A stretch of DNA of 64,000 bases from contig JANTQF010000101.1 of NCBI GenBank assembly GCA_032988165.1, forward strand, positions 1 to 64,000, read 5' to 3'. This stretch comes from Emmonsiellopsis sp. PD_33 (taxonomy: Eukaryota > Ascomycota > Eurotiomycetes > Onygenales > Ajellomycetaceae). The position numbers and the translations under genes are program-made. The notes under the pieces are model-generated. The model ran no database searches. It saw only the letters and a list, made by a program, of their open reading frames with translations, and was not told the DNA's origin. This document shows, piece by piece, positions 34,516 through 46,651 of this stretch (within the stretch, counting starts at the first letter, position 1; every line of letters begins with the position of its first letter).

Positions 34516-35046
34516 GGCTGGGGCTTCATGCGCTGGCTGCCGCTGGGTTTAAGATCCGCGTCGGCGTGTGGCGTGGGCGGGGGGAGTCGAGTCGGCGCGT
34601 GTAGGTATTTAGTTAATTATGTCGAGGGTTGAGGTTGAGCTTGGCGATGGGAAGCTGGTTGGGCGCGCGGGGTGTGGCGGTGGTTTAAATATTTAGTTGT
34701 TTATTTATTTGACGGGGGATAGATATCAGCGTGCTGGGGAGTTAAATACTGGATGTTACATGTTATTTGAGTCCTAGCTATTACTAATATGGTCTGTATC
34801 TTGAATATTTATTGCATTCTGACTCCATGGTCTATACAATAATATCTATCTCCATCATAGATGCCGCTCAATAAACATCAACAGAAACAAAACAACCCCG
34901 GAAACCCAACACCCTCAAATACCCAAGTCCAAGTCCGTACGGAGCATAGCCTGCCCAAATCCCAAACAAAAATGCCGTTAAAAAACCTCCAAACCCCATC
35001 CATACCCCCCTACCCCCCAATATCAAACCCCCCTACCCCCCCTCTC
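34516..35046. other. Intergenic region
   Basis: 531 bp between tandem minus-strand genes. GC-rich up to about 34680 (probable promoter of the GST fusion), then AT-rich. Nothing else recognised. Confidence 0.6.
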
Positions 35047-35727
35047 TTACTCCCCTTTACTCCCCCTTCTCCCCCTCTTCCTATCCGCCTCCACATTCCC
35101 AAACGGCCACCCAGACGTCCTCTTATCCGCGCCCGTCCTCCTACTAATCCTGCCCCCCTCACTGCCAAACAACAAACACCACAACCCCACGCTCGCCAAC
35201 CCCCCATACGCCACCATCGCCAGCGCAAAGCTCACCTGGCCCGTCGTCACGTACCAGGCATACGTGTAAAAGGCCGAGATGGCGTGGAAGCACGACGTCA
35301 CGAGCACAGTGGGCACGGCGTAGGGGGTTTTGGGGTCGTTGGGGTCGTCGCGGGAGATGGTGGAGGAGGAGGTGGTGGATATGCTGTTGGTGAGGGGGAT
35401 GGAGCCGGTGAGGAGCATGGTGGTTGCTGAGAGGGTGAGGAGGGTCAGGCCGTAGCAGCGGGAGAAGTAGATTTCTAACACTGCGGCGGGTGTGAGTGAG
35501 TTTTCGCTCTGATTAATTACAACCTGGTATGGGTGAATACATACTTGATGGACCCCGCGCTTCGTCCATGAGGATCATGGTGATCATCCTAGGCGTTGCG
35601 ACGAGCGGGATGCCCTGGATCGCGAGCCATGCTGCCGTGCTGTAGGTGTATGTGTAGAAAACCTGGGATGGATTGATTCAGTCTGGTGTGTTGGTGTATT
35701 TGTTTATGGGTGTGTACGTACATCCAT
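35047..35727 (-). CDS. Fungal four-helix membrane protein of unknown function
   Basis: Exons are 35727..35722 (6 nt, ATG GAT), 35662..35545 and 35480..35047, giving 185 residues. The N-terminus MDVFYTYTYSTAAWLAIQGI and three later hydrophobic stretches (around CYGLTLLTLSATTMLLTGSI, VPTVLVTSCFHAISAFYTYA and FALAMVAYGGLASVGLWCLL) suggest four membrane segments. The basic tail has RTGADKRTSGWPFGN, which I recall as a conserved ending of an uncharacterised ascomycete membrane family. Function is unknown. The introns are 59 and 64 nt with GTACGT and GTATGT donors. Confidence 0.8.
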
Positions 35728-36327
35728 TTGGAATAAGCTGGGAGGACTGGGTCTGTAGAGCTTGGGCTGCGCTTCTTCTGGCTGGCTGGAGGATGTTTAT
35801 CTCTGGGACAAATAAATACGCCGTGAATATTTAGGAAATAGATAAATAAATGGGGAGTTTGCGATCAGGAAATCCGTTGGAAATGAAGCTGGTTGTTGGG
35901 CGGGAAACAAACAATGACATCACCGCAAATAAATAAATATCAAAAAGATGAAGAAGAATTACCTAATTTACTGCTGGATTCTAGGTTAGATTGCTGTAGA
36001 TATAGATTATAATACATATACATATGGTCAGTTCATTAATGTCAGAATTACTCTGCTGAGTTTGTTCCTGCAGGACGACTCCCTCTGTATGTCATGAAGA
36101 GACAGGAGTTAATAATAGGAGAAAGATATTCTGATGGATATTTCAAAAACATTAACTACTGCCACTCTTCTATGTACATGTACTTTTCCCTCCGACCATC
36201 CTGACCCCTGAACGCCGGACAAATGTTCTGCAAACTGGTCCGCCTAGCCAATATAGGGGCATGTCTGCAAAATAATGCGAAATAGCAGCAAAAGACATAA
36301 CATGCATAATATTATCACACCCATAGT
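35728..36327. other. Intergenic region
   Basis: 600 bp of AT-rich DNA between tandem minus-strand genes. No feature recognised. Confidence 0.65.
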
Positions 36328-37603
36328 TTACCCGATATTGCTCGACCGCAAATATCTCGCGAAGCTATGATCCTGGTCCGACTGGCCCGGCGCCGACTGC
36401 TCCAGCGCATTCTGATACCTCTCCGACAGCCCCTCGTCATCTCGTCGACTGGGTTCATTGCCCGGTCTCTCATCCTCGTACTCGTCTTCATCCTCATCCT
36501 CCTCCGCCTCCGAAACCGTCTCCGGCTCCTCCTTCTTCCCCGCCCCCGACCCCTCGCCCCCCCCACTCACATTCATATCCCGAAGCAATCTCCCCAACTC
36601 AACCTCCCTGCGCTCCTCCTTAGCCTCCTCCCTCTCCTTCCGCTTCTTCTCCAACTCAGGCTTATAATCGCGTTCAAACTCCTTGCGCTTCTCCTCCACC
36701 GCCTCAAAGAACTCCTCGACCCCGTCGCCCGTCATCGAACTGACCCCGACAACGCTTAGATGCCGATAAAACTCCTCAAGCATCAGGCTCATACTATTCA
36801 AGAACGAGCCCATGTACCCACTTCCCCCACCCATCCCGCCCACGCCGCCCTCTGCACCGCCAAACGCCCCGGCCTCCTCTTCCTGCCGCAGCGCGGCCTG
36901 AAACGCTTCGAAATCCGTCATCCACTCCTTGGCAAACTCCGCATCCTTGACGTCCGTCTTGTTAAAGACAAGAATCATGGGCAGCTTGGTCTTGTAGAGG
37001 ATACTGCAGGCGTACAGCATGTTGGACATGAACGTGCTCGTCGCGCTCGTCCGCGGCGTATCGATCACATACGCAATGACAGTCGGGAACGACGAGGCCA
37101 GCGTTTCTAGCAAAATGCTCCCCGACGCGCTCCACACGAACACCTCGATCTGGCCCGGCGTGTCGACGAGTATATGCTCGATGGGGCGTGGGGTGGTGGC
37201 GGTGGTTGGCTTCTGCGGGTCGGGCAGCGCGCGCTTCTCTAGGATGGAGATGATCTGGTCGACTTTTGTGGCGAAGAGGTTTAGAGAGGTGAGGATGCCG
37301 CCGTTGGGGCCGAGGTTGTACTGCTTCATTACTTCTTTGTAGTTTATCGAGTCGCGGATGTCGATGTTGCTTTCGAAGGGGACGCTGTGCACGGCTGGGT
37401 CGAGGTTGAGGACGTAGGGTGGTTTGCGCTTAGAGTGCAGATGCGAGTTTATACGCTGCATGAAGGTCGTCTTGCCGGAGCCTGGGGATTAGGTTAATAT
37501 CTGGGGATATACGGAGAGCTCTGTTGTGTTCTGGACGGAGGGGGGGTAGTGGTGGTTTCTTACCGGCCATGCCGACGCAGACGACGGCGACGGGGGCTGT
37601 CAT
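36328..37603 (-). CDS. GPN1: GPN-loop GTPase 1 (Npa3/GPN1)
   Basis: Exons are 37603..37564 and 37481..36328, giving 397 residues. The intron falls inside the P-loop GMAGSGKTTF (residues 11-20). The family-defining GPN tripeptide is at 71-73 in NLGPNGG. DTPGQIEVF is the switch II motif and LVFNKTDV the guanine-specificity motif. The C-terminal third is a charged coiled coil followed by an acidic Glu/Asp stretch. GPN1 assembles and imports RNA polymerase II into the nucleus and is essential in yeast. The gene is divergent from the Cwf19 gene with 275 bp between starts. Confidence 0.95.
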
Positions 37604-37878
37604 GGTGGCTGCAGAGTGTCAGGATAGTATGGATAGAGTTATAGGTATAGTATGGCAGAGTAGACAGCGCGTGGAGGAGGGAGACGAGGGCTGAGGCGGC
37701 GGATAAAAATTGGATGTAAATTTGTATTTTGTTGCGGGGAGAAAATGGTTTGGGTCCAGCCCAGAAGGAAAAACGTCATATTTATTTATTGAAGGGCGGC
37801 AACCTCGTCCAAAACATTCGGCTTTTATTTATCTATCTCCACACACCACAACCCAGGTCTACAGCAATTGTGCCCGAG
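37604..37878. promoter_or_regulatory. Divergent promoter of GPN1 and the Cwf19 gene
   Basis: This 275-bp region is the only DNA between two divergent start codons, so it must hold both promoters and 5' UTRs. No clear box was identified. The downstream frame is open upstream of the chosen Cwf19 ATG at 37879, but that extension has no family-like sequence. Confidence 0.5.
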
Positions 37879-40198
37879 ATGACGCTGGAGGACTTTGAAA
37901 AGGAGCTGGCTGCCAGCCAGAAAGACAGAGAGCTCGAGAAGAGCAGGGAGAAACACCGCGACAGGGACAGGGATCGGGACCGCGAACGACACAGGCATCG
38001 CGATCGAGACAGAGACAGAGATAGGGATAAGGATAGGGAGCGGACCAGAGATCGAGATAGAGACCGCGACCGCGAATCCTCCTCCAACCACCACAGCCAC
38101 CATCACCGCCATCACTCCTCCCGACACCACCGCGACGACGAGGACAGACACAGACACAAACGCTCCCGCCATCACTCCACCAGCAACGGCAACGGCGACG
38201 ACGACGACAAGGCCCGCCCTCATAAGCGGACGTCTAGACGGGATGAGAGCACTACACATGAGCCGGAGACAGTGCCATCCACCACCGAAACCGCGCCTGC
38301 TGCTACTGCTACTGCTACGGATGAGTCCATGATGGGCTTAAAGCGAGACTCGTGGATGGAAGCCCCCTCCGCGCTAGACATTGATTACGTGCAGAGGCCG
38401 AAGCCGAAGACAAAGGAGGAGCCCAAGGCAAAGATGCTGGAGGTCGGATTCGAGCAGAAGTTGCATGAGAGGGAGCTTAATCGGCATTTACATGACGTTG
38501 AGGAGGAGGCGGCGTTAGAGGGGGAGGGGGAGGGAGAGGGAGTCGATGATAATAAAGGCCTCGAGCAACCGTCGCGACATGAGGTGGACTACACATTTGG
38601 CGATGCGGGTTCGCAATGGCGGATGACTAAATTGAAGGCTGTATACAGGCAGGCCAAGGAGACGGGGGCAAAGGTTGAGGATGTGGCTGTTGAGCGGTTT
38701 GGGGATTTGCGCTCGTTCGATGATGCGAGGGAGGAAGAGATTGAGTTGGATAGGCGCCAGATGTATGGGAATGGATATGTGGGGAAGGAGAAGCCTTCTG
38801 GGGAACTTTATCAGGAGAGGAAGATGGAGAGGGGGGTGAGGAGGGAATCTGAGAGGGATACAGTTCGTGAAGAGCAGGAGGAATCTGGAAGTTTACGGCA
38901 GGGCGAAATTGTTGAGACGAAACCGGCCGCTCAACAAACCACCACGAAGCCGCTTGATCCTACGGATCTAAACAGGCTGAAGGCCCAGATGATGAAGGCG
39001 AAGCTGCGACGTGCCCCCAATGCCGCGGATCTGGAGGCTGAATATAACGCCGCAGTGGCTGCCATGGCCAATCGCAAGGACCCAGATGTCGTGGTTCTGG
39101 GAGTTATGGAGAATAGAATGCTGGCGGGCGGTGAGCGGGGAGAGGTCAAGCCGGTGGAGAATAAGAGAGGGAGAGAAAGGGGCACCGTAGTGGATAATGA
39201 GGATATGACCATTGATGATATGGTGCGAGAGGAACGGAGAACTCGTGGCCAGGCGGGAGGGGAGGGAAAGCGGTTTGCGGAGAGGATTGCGAAGGATGCG
39301 AAGTTTGATGTGAGTATCTCCTTCATTTCTGCTATGAATGATATATCTCTAACCATCCCCTCCTTTCTTTACCTAGAATGATCTCGAATACATGGACGAG
39401 AACGCCTCCAAGCTCGCGCAACGCGTCCAAAAATCCGAAATCAACCTAAAAAACACCGCCATCAGCGAATTCCAAAAACTAAACCGCATCCTCGACAACT
39501 GCCCCCTCTGCTACAAAGAAGACACAGAAACCCCACCCCTCGCCCCCGTCGTCTCGCTCGCCACGCGCGTCTTCCTCACCCTCCCCACCGAGCCGGAACT
39601 CAGCGAAGGCAGCGCCTGCATCGTCCCCATCCAGCACCGCACCAACCTCCTCGAATGCGACGACGACGAATGGGAAGAAATCAGAAACTTCATGAAGAGC
39701 CTAACCCGCATGTACCACGATCAAGGGCGGGATGTGATCTTCTACGAAAACGCCGCCACGCCACAACGGCACCGCCACGCGGCTATGGAGGTCGTCCCGC
39801 TACCATATAGCCTGGGCGAGACGGCGCCGGCCTTCTTCAAGGAAGCCATCCTCGCGGCGGACGAGGAGTGGACGCAGCATAAGAAGATCATCGACACGCT
39901 GGCGCAGGCGCGGGCGGGCGCGGGCAAGTTGGCGTTCCGGCGCGGGATTGCGAAGGAGATGCCGTATTTTCACGCGTGGTTTGAGCTGGATGGTGGGCTG
40001 GGGCATATTGTTGAGGATGTCAATCGGTGGCCCCGGGGGGATTTGTTTGCTAGGGAGATCATTGGGGGCATGTTGGATCTGGAGCCTGATGTGATTAAGA
40101 GGCAGGGCAGGTGGCAGCGGGGCGTGGATAGGAGGGTCGATGGGTTTAGGAAGAGGTGGAGGAAGTTTGATTGGACGAGGGTTTTGATGGGGGAGTGA
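37879..40198 (+). CDS. Cwf19/CWF19L2-like splicing factor
   Basis: Exons are 37879..39309 and 39377..40198, giving 750 residues. The first about 130 residues are Arg/Asp/His dipeptide repeats (RS-like low complexity). Conserved blocks follow: DSWMEAPSALDIDY, EVDYTFGDAGSQWRMTKLKA and LDPTDLNRLKAQMMKAKLRR. Exon 2 carries the CwfJ domains: LDNCPLCYKED, SLATRVFLTLPTEPELSEGS, then RHRHAAMEVVPLP with the HIT-like histidines, and the C-terminal YFHAWFELDGGLGHIV. Cwf19 proteins bind late spliceosomes and, in fungi, work with the lariat debranching machinery. The intron is 67 nt. Confidence 0.93.
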
Positions 40199-41237
40199 TT
40201 TTGGCTTTTCTTTTCTTTTTTTTTTTGTTATTCTATTTGTTTTATTATTGGCTTTGTTCGCAAGTTCTCGGGATTGCGCCCAGGGAGGCGGGCATAGGGT
40301 CACGAAAAGGGGGTTATGTATAGGAAAGTATCGTTACTTTATATTGGAGATCTGACCCCTTCAAGACATTTATTTAGGATTCCTGGGGATAATGCAAAAT
40401 ACTTAACTGATTGAATCTCCAGATTTTAACTCCAGGCGCCCAGGGGCAACGGAATAAATACAGTAGCCAGTCACTATCTATAAATCAGACTTGTAACTGC
40501 ATGTAAACTATAGATCAGCAAACAGAGACTGCATCTGGGCAAGATATCCCGCGTATCAAATAATTTACATAGCCGCTATGCAACATCCCTCCATCTATCC
40601 CACGACGATATATAGTTTACCATGATGAACTACATAAATACCCCGCACTAGTAAAAGAATGTCCCTATTGTGGTCTCGGTGAAAAGAGAAAAACCACACG
40701 AGATATCAATAATCGATGTATGCATGATGCAAGATGACAATGCGCTTGCGTGAAGTTCTTTTGATATGTAAGATGGCGCGACCTATCGGACTTGATGCCG
40801 AGAATGTTGCTATTCATTTATTTATGCGTGTGGAGAAGGGAGTAGTTATTAGGTATTTACGTAGATAGATAGATCGGAGATAGCTTGATATCCCGTCTTT
40901 TATCCCATCCCAGAATCAATTCTCCGACAGCGGGGAGCGAACATATCCCTAAACCAGACCCGCGCATCGCCCATTTCCTCTGATCTCCCCTCTATCCCGC
41001 CTCCTATCCCCGACTTCTGAGAGATCAGTTAGGTTTGCGCCGGCTAACTCAATCGCCCGCAAAAAGCCCACCAGAGCCGAGCCCCGAAAGCCAATTTGAA
41101 CTTGATCCAAGCCCCTCAATCTCATCCCGCGAGCTTATCATCATCCACAACCTTCAAACTGCGCATCTCTTGATCAAGATAGATAGATACACACCACCAT
41201 CACGCCCCCCGGAAAGAGTATATATAGAGAGAGAGAT
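40199..41237. other. Intergenic region
   Basis: About 1 kb between two plus-strand genes. AT-rich to about 40880, then more GC-rich promoter-like DNA leading to the GATA/GAGA-rich sequence at 41180-41237. No gene recognised. Confidence 0.6.
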
Positions 41238-42956
41238 ATGGGATCGAGCAATAAACCCAAAGCCCTCCTTTTGGGCGAGTTAGACCAGTGAGTTTTGCCG
41301 TGTCGGTTTTTACCAGCCAATTTGTCCCCGCAGGACTGGGTTGGCCATGTATCCGGATGCGATATGTGCTTTTCCCCCCTTTTCCAACTGTTGCCTTCTT
41401 CCGCTCTGGTCCTAAGAGAGGATGTATTCCTTTTCTTGCCGTCAACCTCTCTCTCCCTTCCGATCCCGGCATCCCGTCCTGTCCCTTCATCCCCCCAGAC
41501 TTGAATATCCCAACACCAGACCGCTAACCAACACACCCCCAAAGCGCCCACGCCGCCTGGTCGAGTCTCTCAGAGATCGCAGAACTGGTCGTCCCGCAAG
41601 CCACCAACCGCGCCGAGTTCATCGCGGAATGCGCCAGCGGCAAGCTCGATGGCGTCGTCGTGGCGTATCGGACCTTCACGTCGGCGGACATCACGGGCCT
41701 GATTGATGAGGAGCTGGTCAACGCGCTGCCCAGGTCGATGAGGTATTTGGCGCACTGTGGTATGTATTCTTGTTTTTTGTTTGCGTTCTGGAGGGTTGAG
41801 GGGTTGGCTTTGGGATGCATGGGGTGGAAATGCATGTATACATGCATGCATGCATCGTTGGATGTTTGGCTATATGAGTCTGTTGTAGTCACCGTTTCGT
41901 ATGCATCTTTTGATTCTATGAATGCGTCTTGCTTTTTTTTCATCTCATCGTCGATAACTTCTTGATATGAAAACCCCCAGCACCATAAACAGCTCATCCC
42001 CCTCTAACCACACACACACACACACACACACAATGGATGGGAACAACCATTAAACCCATGAACCCCATACTAACGCAACCCCAGGAGCCGGCTACGACCA
42101 AATCGACGTACACGCCTGCAGCGCACGCAACCCGCCCCTACTCGTCTCCAACGTCCCCACAGCCGTCGACGACGCCACCGCAGACGTAAACATGTTCCTA
42201 ATAATCGGCGCCCTGCGCAACTTCAACACCAGCATGCTCGCGCTGCGCGAGGGGAAATGGAAGGGAAACCCCGCCCCGCCACTCGGCCATGACCCGGAGG
42301 GAAAAGTCCTGGGCATCCTGGGCATGGGCGGGATCGGGCGGAATCTGAAGAAGAAAGCGGAGGCGTTTGGGATGAGGGTTATTTACCACAACCGGCGGAA
42401 GCTGGAGGAGGAGTTGGCGGGCGGTGCGGAGTATGTGGGGTTTGAGGAGTTGTTGGCGAGGAGTGATGTTATTAGTTTGAATTTGCCGTTGAATGTGTGT
42501 AACACCCCCCCTTTCTTTGTACCCCTTCTAACGATTTTTTTTTTAGAAAAACACCCGCCACATAATCTCCCACGCGGAATTCGCCAAAATGAAGCCCGGC
42601 GTCGTCCTCGTAAACACAGCGCGGGGCGCCGTCGTCGACGAGGACGCGCTCGTCCAGGCCCTCGATAGTGGCAAGGTGCTCTCTGTCGGGCTGGATGTGT
42701 TTGAGGACGAACCGAATGTGCATCCGGGCCTGGTGCGGAATCCGAATGTGATGCTTGTGCCGCATATGGGCACTTGGACGGTTGAGGTGAGTGGGTTCTC
42801 GTAGTTGGTGTAAAAGGGGTGCTAATTATGCTAATTTATGTTTTTTATATGCAGACGCAAACGGCCATGGAGGAGTGGGCGATTGATAATGTCCGGTTGG
42901 CGATTGAGACGGGCAAGTTGAAGTCGCCTGTCGCTGAGCAGGCGGGCATGGCGTGA
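41238..42956 (+). CDS. D-isomer-specific 2-hydroxyacid dehydrogenase (glyoxylate/hydroxypyruvate reductase type)
   Basis: Exons are 41238..41287, 41545..41759, 42085..42494, 42547..42786 and 42855..42956, giving 338 residues. The first intron is 257 nt and the second 325 nt, long for this genome. The second has a (CA)12 tract. The NAD(P) fold motif is GILGMGGIGRNLKKKAEAFG, ending a strand with HNRRK. The catalytic residues are in VLVNTARGAVVDEDAL (Arg), LDVFEDEPNVHP (Glu) and LVPHMGTWTVE (His). The N-terminus KALLLGELDHAHAAW is typical of the fungal GOR1/D-mandelate dehydrogenase-like group. It should reduce glyoxylate, hydroxypyruvate or related 2-oxoacids; the exact substrate is open. Confidence 0.92.
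42009..42032. repeat. (CA)12 microsatellite in an intron
   Basis: Perfect CA dinucleotide run inside intron 2 of the dehydrogenase gene. Confidence 0.95.
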
Positions 42957-44373
42957 TTCTTATATCTCCTCTTTCTCTTTCTCTTTCGATTAGATTTCTC
43001 TTTCCGCCTGCCGCTGGGCTGGGCTGGGTTAGATCTGCTCCGTACAAAAGGAGTATACGAACGACAAGGATTGATCCTTATATATACATAGATAGACAAG
43101 CTTGAGGGGGGAAAATACTGGGTGGGTCTTTTTTTCCCGTCTCTTCTTTGGATGGATAGATAAGAAAGGACAGGAGGACATTTACCTTTCATCTATTTAT
43201 TTATTTGCGGATGAGGGAGGAAGAAGAGCAAAGCAATCTGTCTGTTGTAGGGTAATTGATATACAACGGTGGTTGATTTAGAGTATCATGCACCCATCCC
43301 ACACCCCCTTTAATCTACATATGAATGAATGCACGTCAAATGCAGGGCAACATACATACATACATAAATGCATCTACCTACCATTCTATCTAATTCTTCC
43401 ATCACATTTCAATGGTTTCTTCCACCAACCATATCTTCTTCGCCTACGCAATTGCCGGCCTGTCAGTTGGGGTCAGATCATAGTTTCACAGATAGGCAGT
43501 ATTTAATTTATATGAAATGCTATGATATTGCCTGTTCGATTCGATTCTATTATAAAAATCAACCCCGTTCAAACACACACCCGAAAACAGAAACAGAAAA
43601 CGTAAATAGATCATATCATTGTTTCAACTTGTTATTTTATATATACAGGGGGAGGGGTACTTGAGAACGAAGCAAAGCGAATCTCACACCCTTTCCCTTC
43701 CCTCTCACTGAAGTAAATGAAAGCATAGACCATGCATGATTTTGCCATGTTGAAAGAGAAGGCCAGAAGTGAAGTGCGGATGAAAAAAAAAAAAAAAAAC
43801 CAATGGCGGGCAAAAATATTACGAACAAGAAGGGAAATATAAAAGCCGCTTGGTGAATAAAATGTAGCTTAAATAGCTACATACATACGTTGTGCAATCT
43901 TTCGAACCGAACTCGAGGCGGAAAAAGGGGGATAGAAAGAAAGGTAACTAACTACCAGCTAGACCGGCACAGTTCATATCTTGGCTCAGAGAAAAAAAAA
44001 GACTCAGAGGTAGCGAGAAGGGAAGTATAAAAAAGTATAGTATAAAAGGGAAAGGGGTTAAAAAACACACACATACACATATCACTCCAATTGCTATTGT
44101 TGTACAAGAACATAAAGTTAAAACACGGACAGAGAGAAACTCAAACTTGCAGACCACAAGTGTATGTAAAAAAAAAAAAAAAGGGAAGGAATTATAAGAA
44201 CACCTAACAAGATAGGGCTAAAAGGCCAGCCAGCGTAAAGAAAAAGAGACCCCTGTGAAGACAAGACAAGACAAAACAAGACAACTGACACCAACCAACC
44301 CCGTCATCCCACATATAAATAGTAAAAGCTTGAATGATGGTCTTTTTTGTTTCTTCTTTGTTTGTTTGTTTAT
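42957..44373. other. Convergent intergenic region
   Basis: 1.4 kb between two 3' ends. It has A-tracts at about 43784-43800 and 44169-44181, AAACA-like and CATA repeats and no supported gene. It probably holds both 3' UTRs. Confidence 0.6.
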
Positions 44374-46651
44374 TTACGCCGTCTGCGGATCCTCCCAATA
44401 CTTCACCACCATCCCGCAGAGCCGCTTAATCACCTGGTTCGTCCCTTTACCGTGGCTCTCGTCATCGAGGAACTTGACAGCCACGTACAGCTTCGCCGCA
44501 GCGTCTTTCTCATCCGCACTCCCCGTGGCGGGTTTTAGCTTGCGTGGTTGATATTTCGCGATATGCCGGACGATGGCGATCGAGTAGATGACGTCTCTGT
44601 TTTCGAAAGTGTCTAGGAGTCCACGTGCAGTGGTTAGGGCTGCTTCTTTTTGTCTGAGCGAATTGGGGTCGTCGTGCGGGATGGTGAGGAAGCGGCCGAT
44701 TGCTTCCCAGAATTCTAGCTCGCGGGCTTTGATTTGGTTGCCTAGGCCGGGGAGCTTGTGGTTGGGGTCGGATTCGGGGTAGTTGTCTAGGCTGATTGGG
44801 TTTGTGTCGAGATGGGTACCGGTGATTAGCGTTTCGAAAACATTGAGACGTTTCGCGGCGTATAGAAGTTCGACATCTGCGTTGGCTTGGGCGCCGTTTC
44901 CGTTCGTGTCCGGTTCGTTGCCGCGGGCAATGCGGGTTAATGTCAATGTTTCCCAGATTACGGAGGCCTCGAGACTCTCGACGCGCGCTAGTACAGCCGG
45001 GTCGTGGATGTTGCGGTCGTTGAAGCCGTCGAGGAGGGCGGAGTAGTAGGAGAGGAGACGCGGGTTGGCCAAGAGATGCGACATTCCACTTGTTTCGAAC
45101 CAGCGGCACTCTAGGAATTTGTCGATCGCCATAGCATATGACATGTATACCAGCTTGATTTCCTCGACTCGGGAGGGAGGGATCGTCGCGATCTCTGGTG
45201 GCGGGGAGAGGTGCCCGCGGACGGATAGGAGGTCAACAACCTTTGCAGGTTTTACTACACAGACATGAGGGTTAGAATAATGCATGAGACGTGCGCGACG
45301 GGATATGTAGCCTTACACTCGAGATGTTGAGCCCCAAACATGGTTGAGCCCGGGGTTTGCCCTCCGTCTGTTGTTGTCTGTGCTGTAGTGCTTGGAGAGG
45401 TGACGCCTTCTAACGCGGGGTCGATTGCAGCCCCGTAATCGAATTGGTTAGTCGAAGGGGAGGAGGATGAGACGGTCGAGGTAGGTAATGGTTGCTGCGC
45501 AAACGACTGTGTTCCAGGGACCTGACTCTGGGCGCTGATATAGGATGGAGTGCCCTGGGGCGATACTAGCAGCGAGGGCTGTTGCGAGGCCGCCGGCTGT
45601 AGGACGGCAGGGCCCGGTTGCTGTCTGAACACCGGATCGTATCCCAGACACTCACGTTTGCTCTTTTCGCAATTGCGGCAGACGGGGTGTCTCTCATCAC
45701 ACTGTAAGCGGCGGGGAGGCAACAGTCAGTCTCAGAATTCAAGGTGATAGACAAAAAGTGCAGCGCAATGGGCCCTAGAACAGTGGCAGAGGGGGCAACA
45801 AGAGAAACTGGAGCGAGACAACGGCGGTCTCTGTGCAAATATGCGAGTCTACTGAGGGGTTCACAGCTCCAGCAGAAAACAAAGCAACTGAGGGGATGGA
45901 TGTAGCTTGTTGTTAAGCGACGGCTTAAGCGAGCAGCGATGCGGGGGAAGAAAAAAAATCGCCTTCGCTGCGGCATTCGCCCAATTTGCTCCCCAGACAT
46001 TGTTGTTTGGCCCAATTGTGCAGCAGGAAATTTGTTACAGCGGAAATCTCCTCTTACCTTTATCCGGCGCTTCCTGCACGTCAGACATCCTGTCTTGGTC
46101 CGTCGTTTTACCTCCTTCTTGTGCCGCCCCCCGGAAAGACTGCGGTTCGCATCGCCGCCCATTGGGTACGGATCTGGACTGGGAATGGTTCCGGTCATGG
46201 AATAGTACTGGGGGAGCGCGGGAGGCGCCATGTTCATCGGAGAGGGCGAGACAAGCGGCGCCTGCGAATGCGCCTGCGGCATTTGCGTGTTGTTTTCCAT
46301 CGAATGGATCGGGGGTAAGTTGTATTGGTTTGTCGCGGCATGGGAATACCCAACCGGCGGCTGGTAGTGTTGGAGCTGATGTACAGGATCTATATGTTGC
46401 GGTAGTTGCTGTTGCTGCTGAGGCTGCTGCGGTTGTGGAGGCGGTTGCTGCTGTACTGGAGGAGGCGGAGGCGGCTGAACGGGGAACGAGGAGATAGAGG
46501 GCTGGTCGGACGGAGCTGGAACATGTTGGCTAGGAGTAGAGGATGTCGATGCCGGAGGTGCTGGGATATTAGGATCCAGCGGTGCCGTTTCCTGCGATAG
46601 AAGGGCATCCGTTGTGGATGGGCCTGCTGGCGGCGGTGCTGGTTCCGACAT
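44374..46651 (-). CDS. Zn2Cys6 (GAL4-type) transcription factor
   Basis: Exons are 46651..46058, 45701..45317 and 45254..44374, giving 619 residues. The N-terminal 180 residues are Pro/Gln-rich. The zinc cluster TGCLTCRKRRIK/CDERHPVCRNCEKSKREC follows the C2-6-6-2-6 spacing with Cys at 189, 192, 199, 206, 209 and 216. A 356-nt intron splits it between Lys198 and Cys199. A Ser/Thr/Gln linker leads to a conserved helical region without the fungal-specific PF04082 signature, with VDLLSVRGHLSPPPEIA, ALLDGFNDRNIHDPAVL and VIKRLCGMVVKYWEDP. It is presumably a nuclear sequence-specific regulator; target genes are unknown. The family is certain, the orthologue is not named. Confidence 0.9.

Noticed and set aside
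45566..46058. Read-through of the Zn2Cys6 exon 1 frame into the 356-nt intron
   Set aside because: This would lose the second half of the zinc cluster. The spliced form gives a perfect C2-6-6-2-6 motif.
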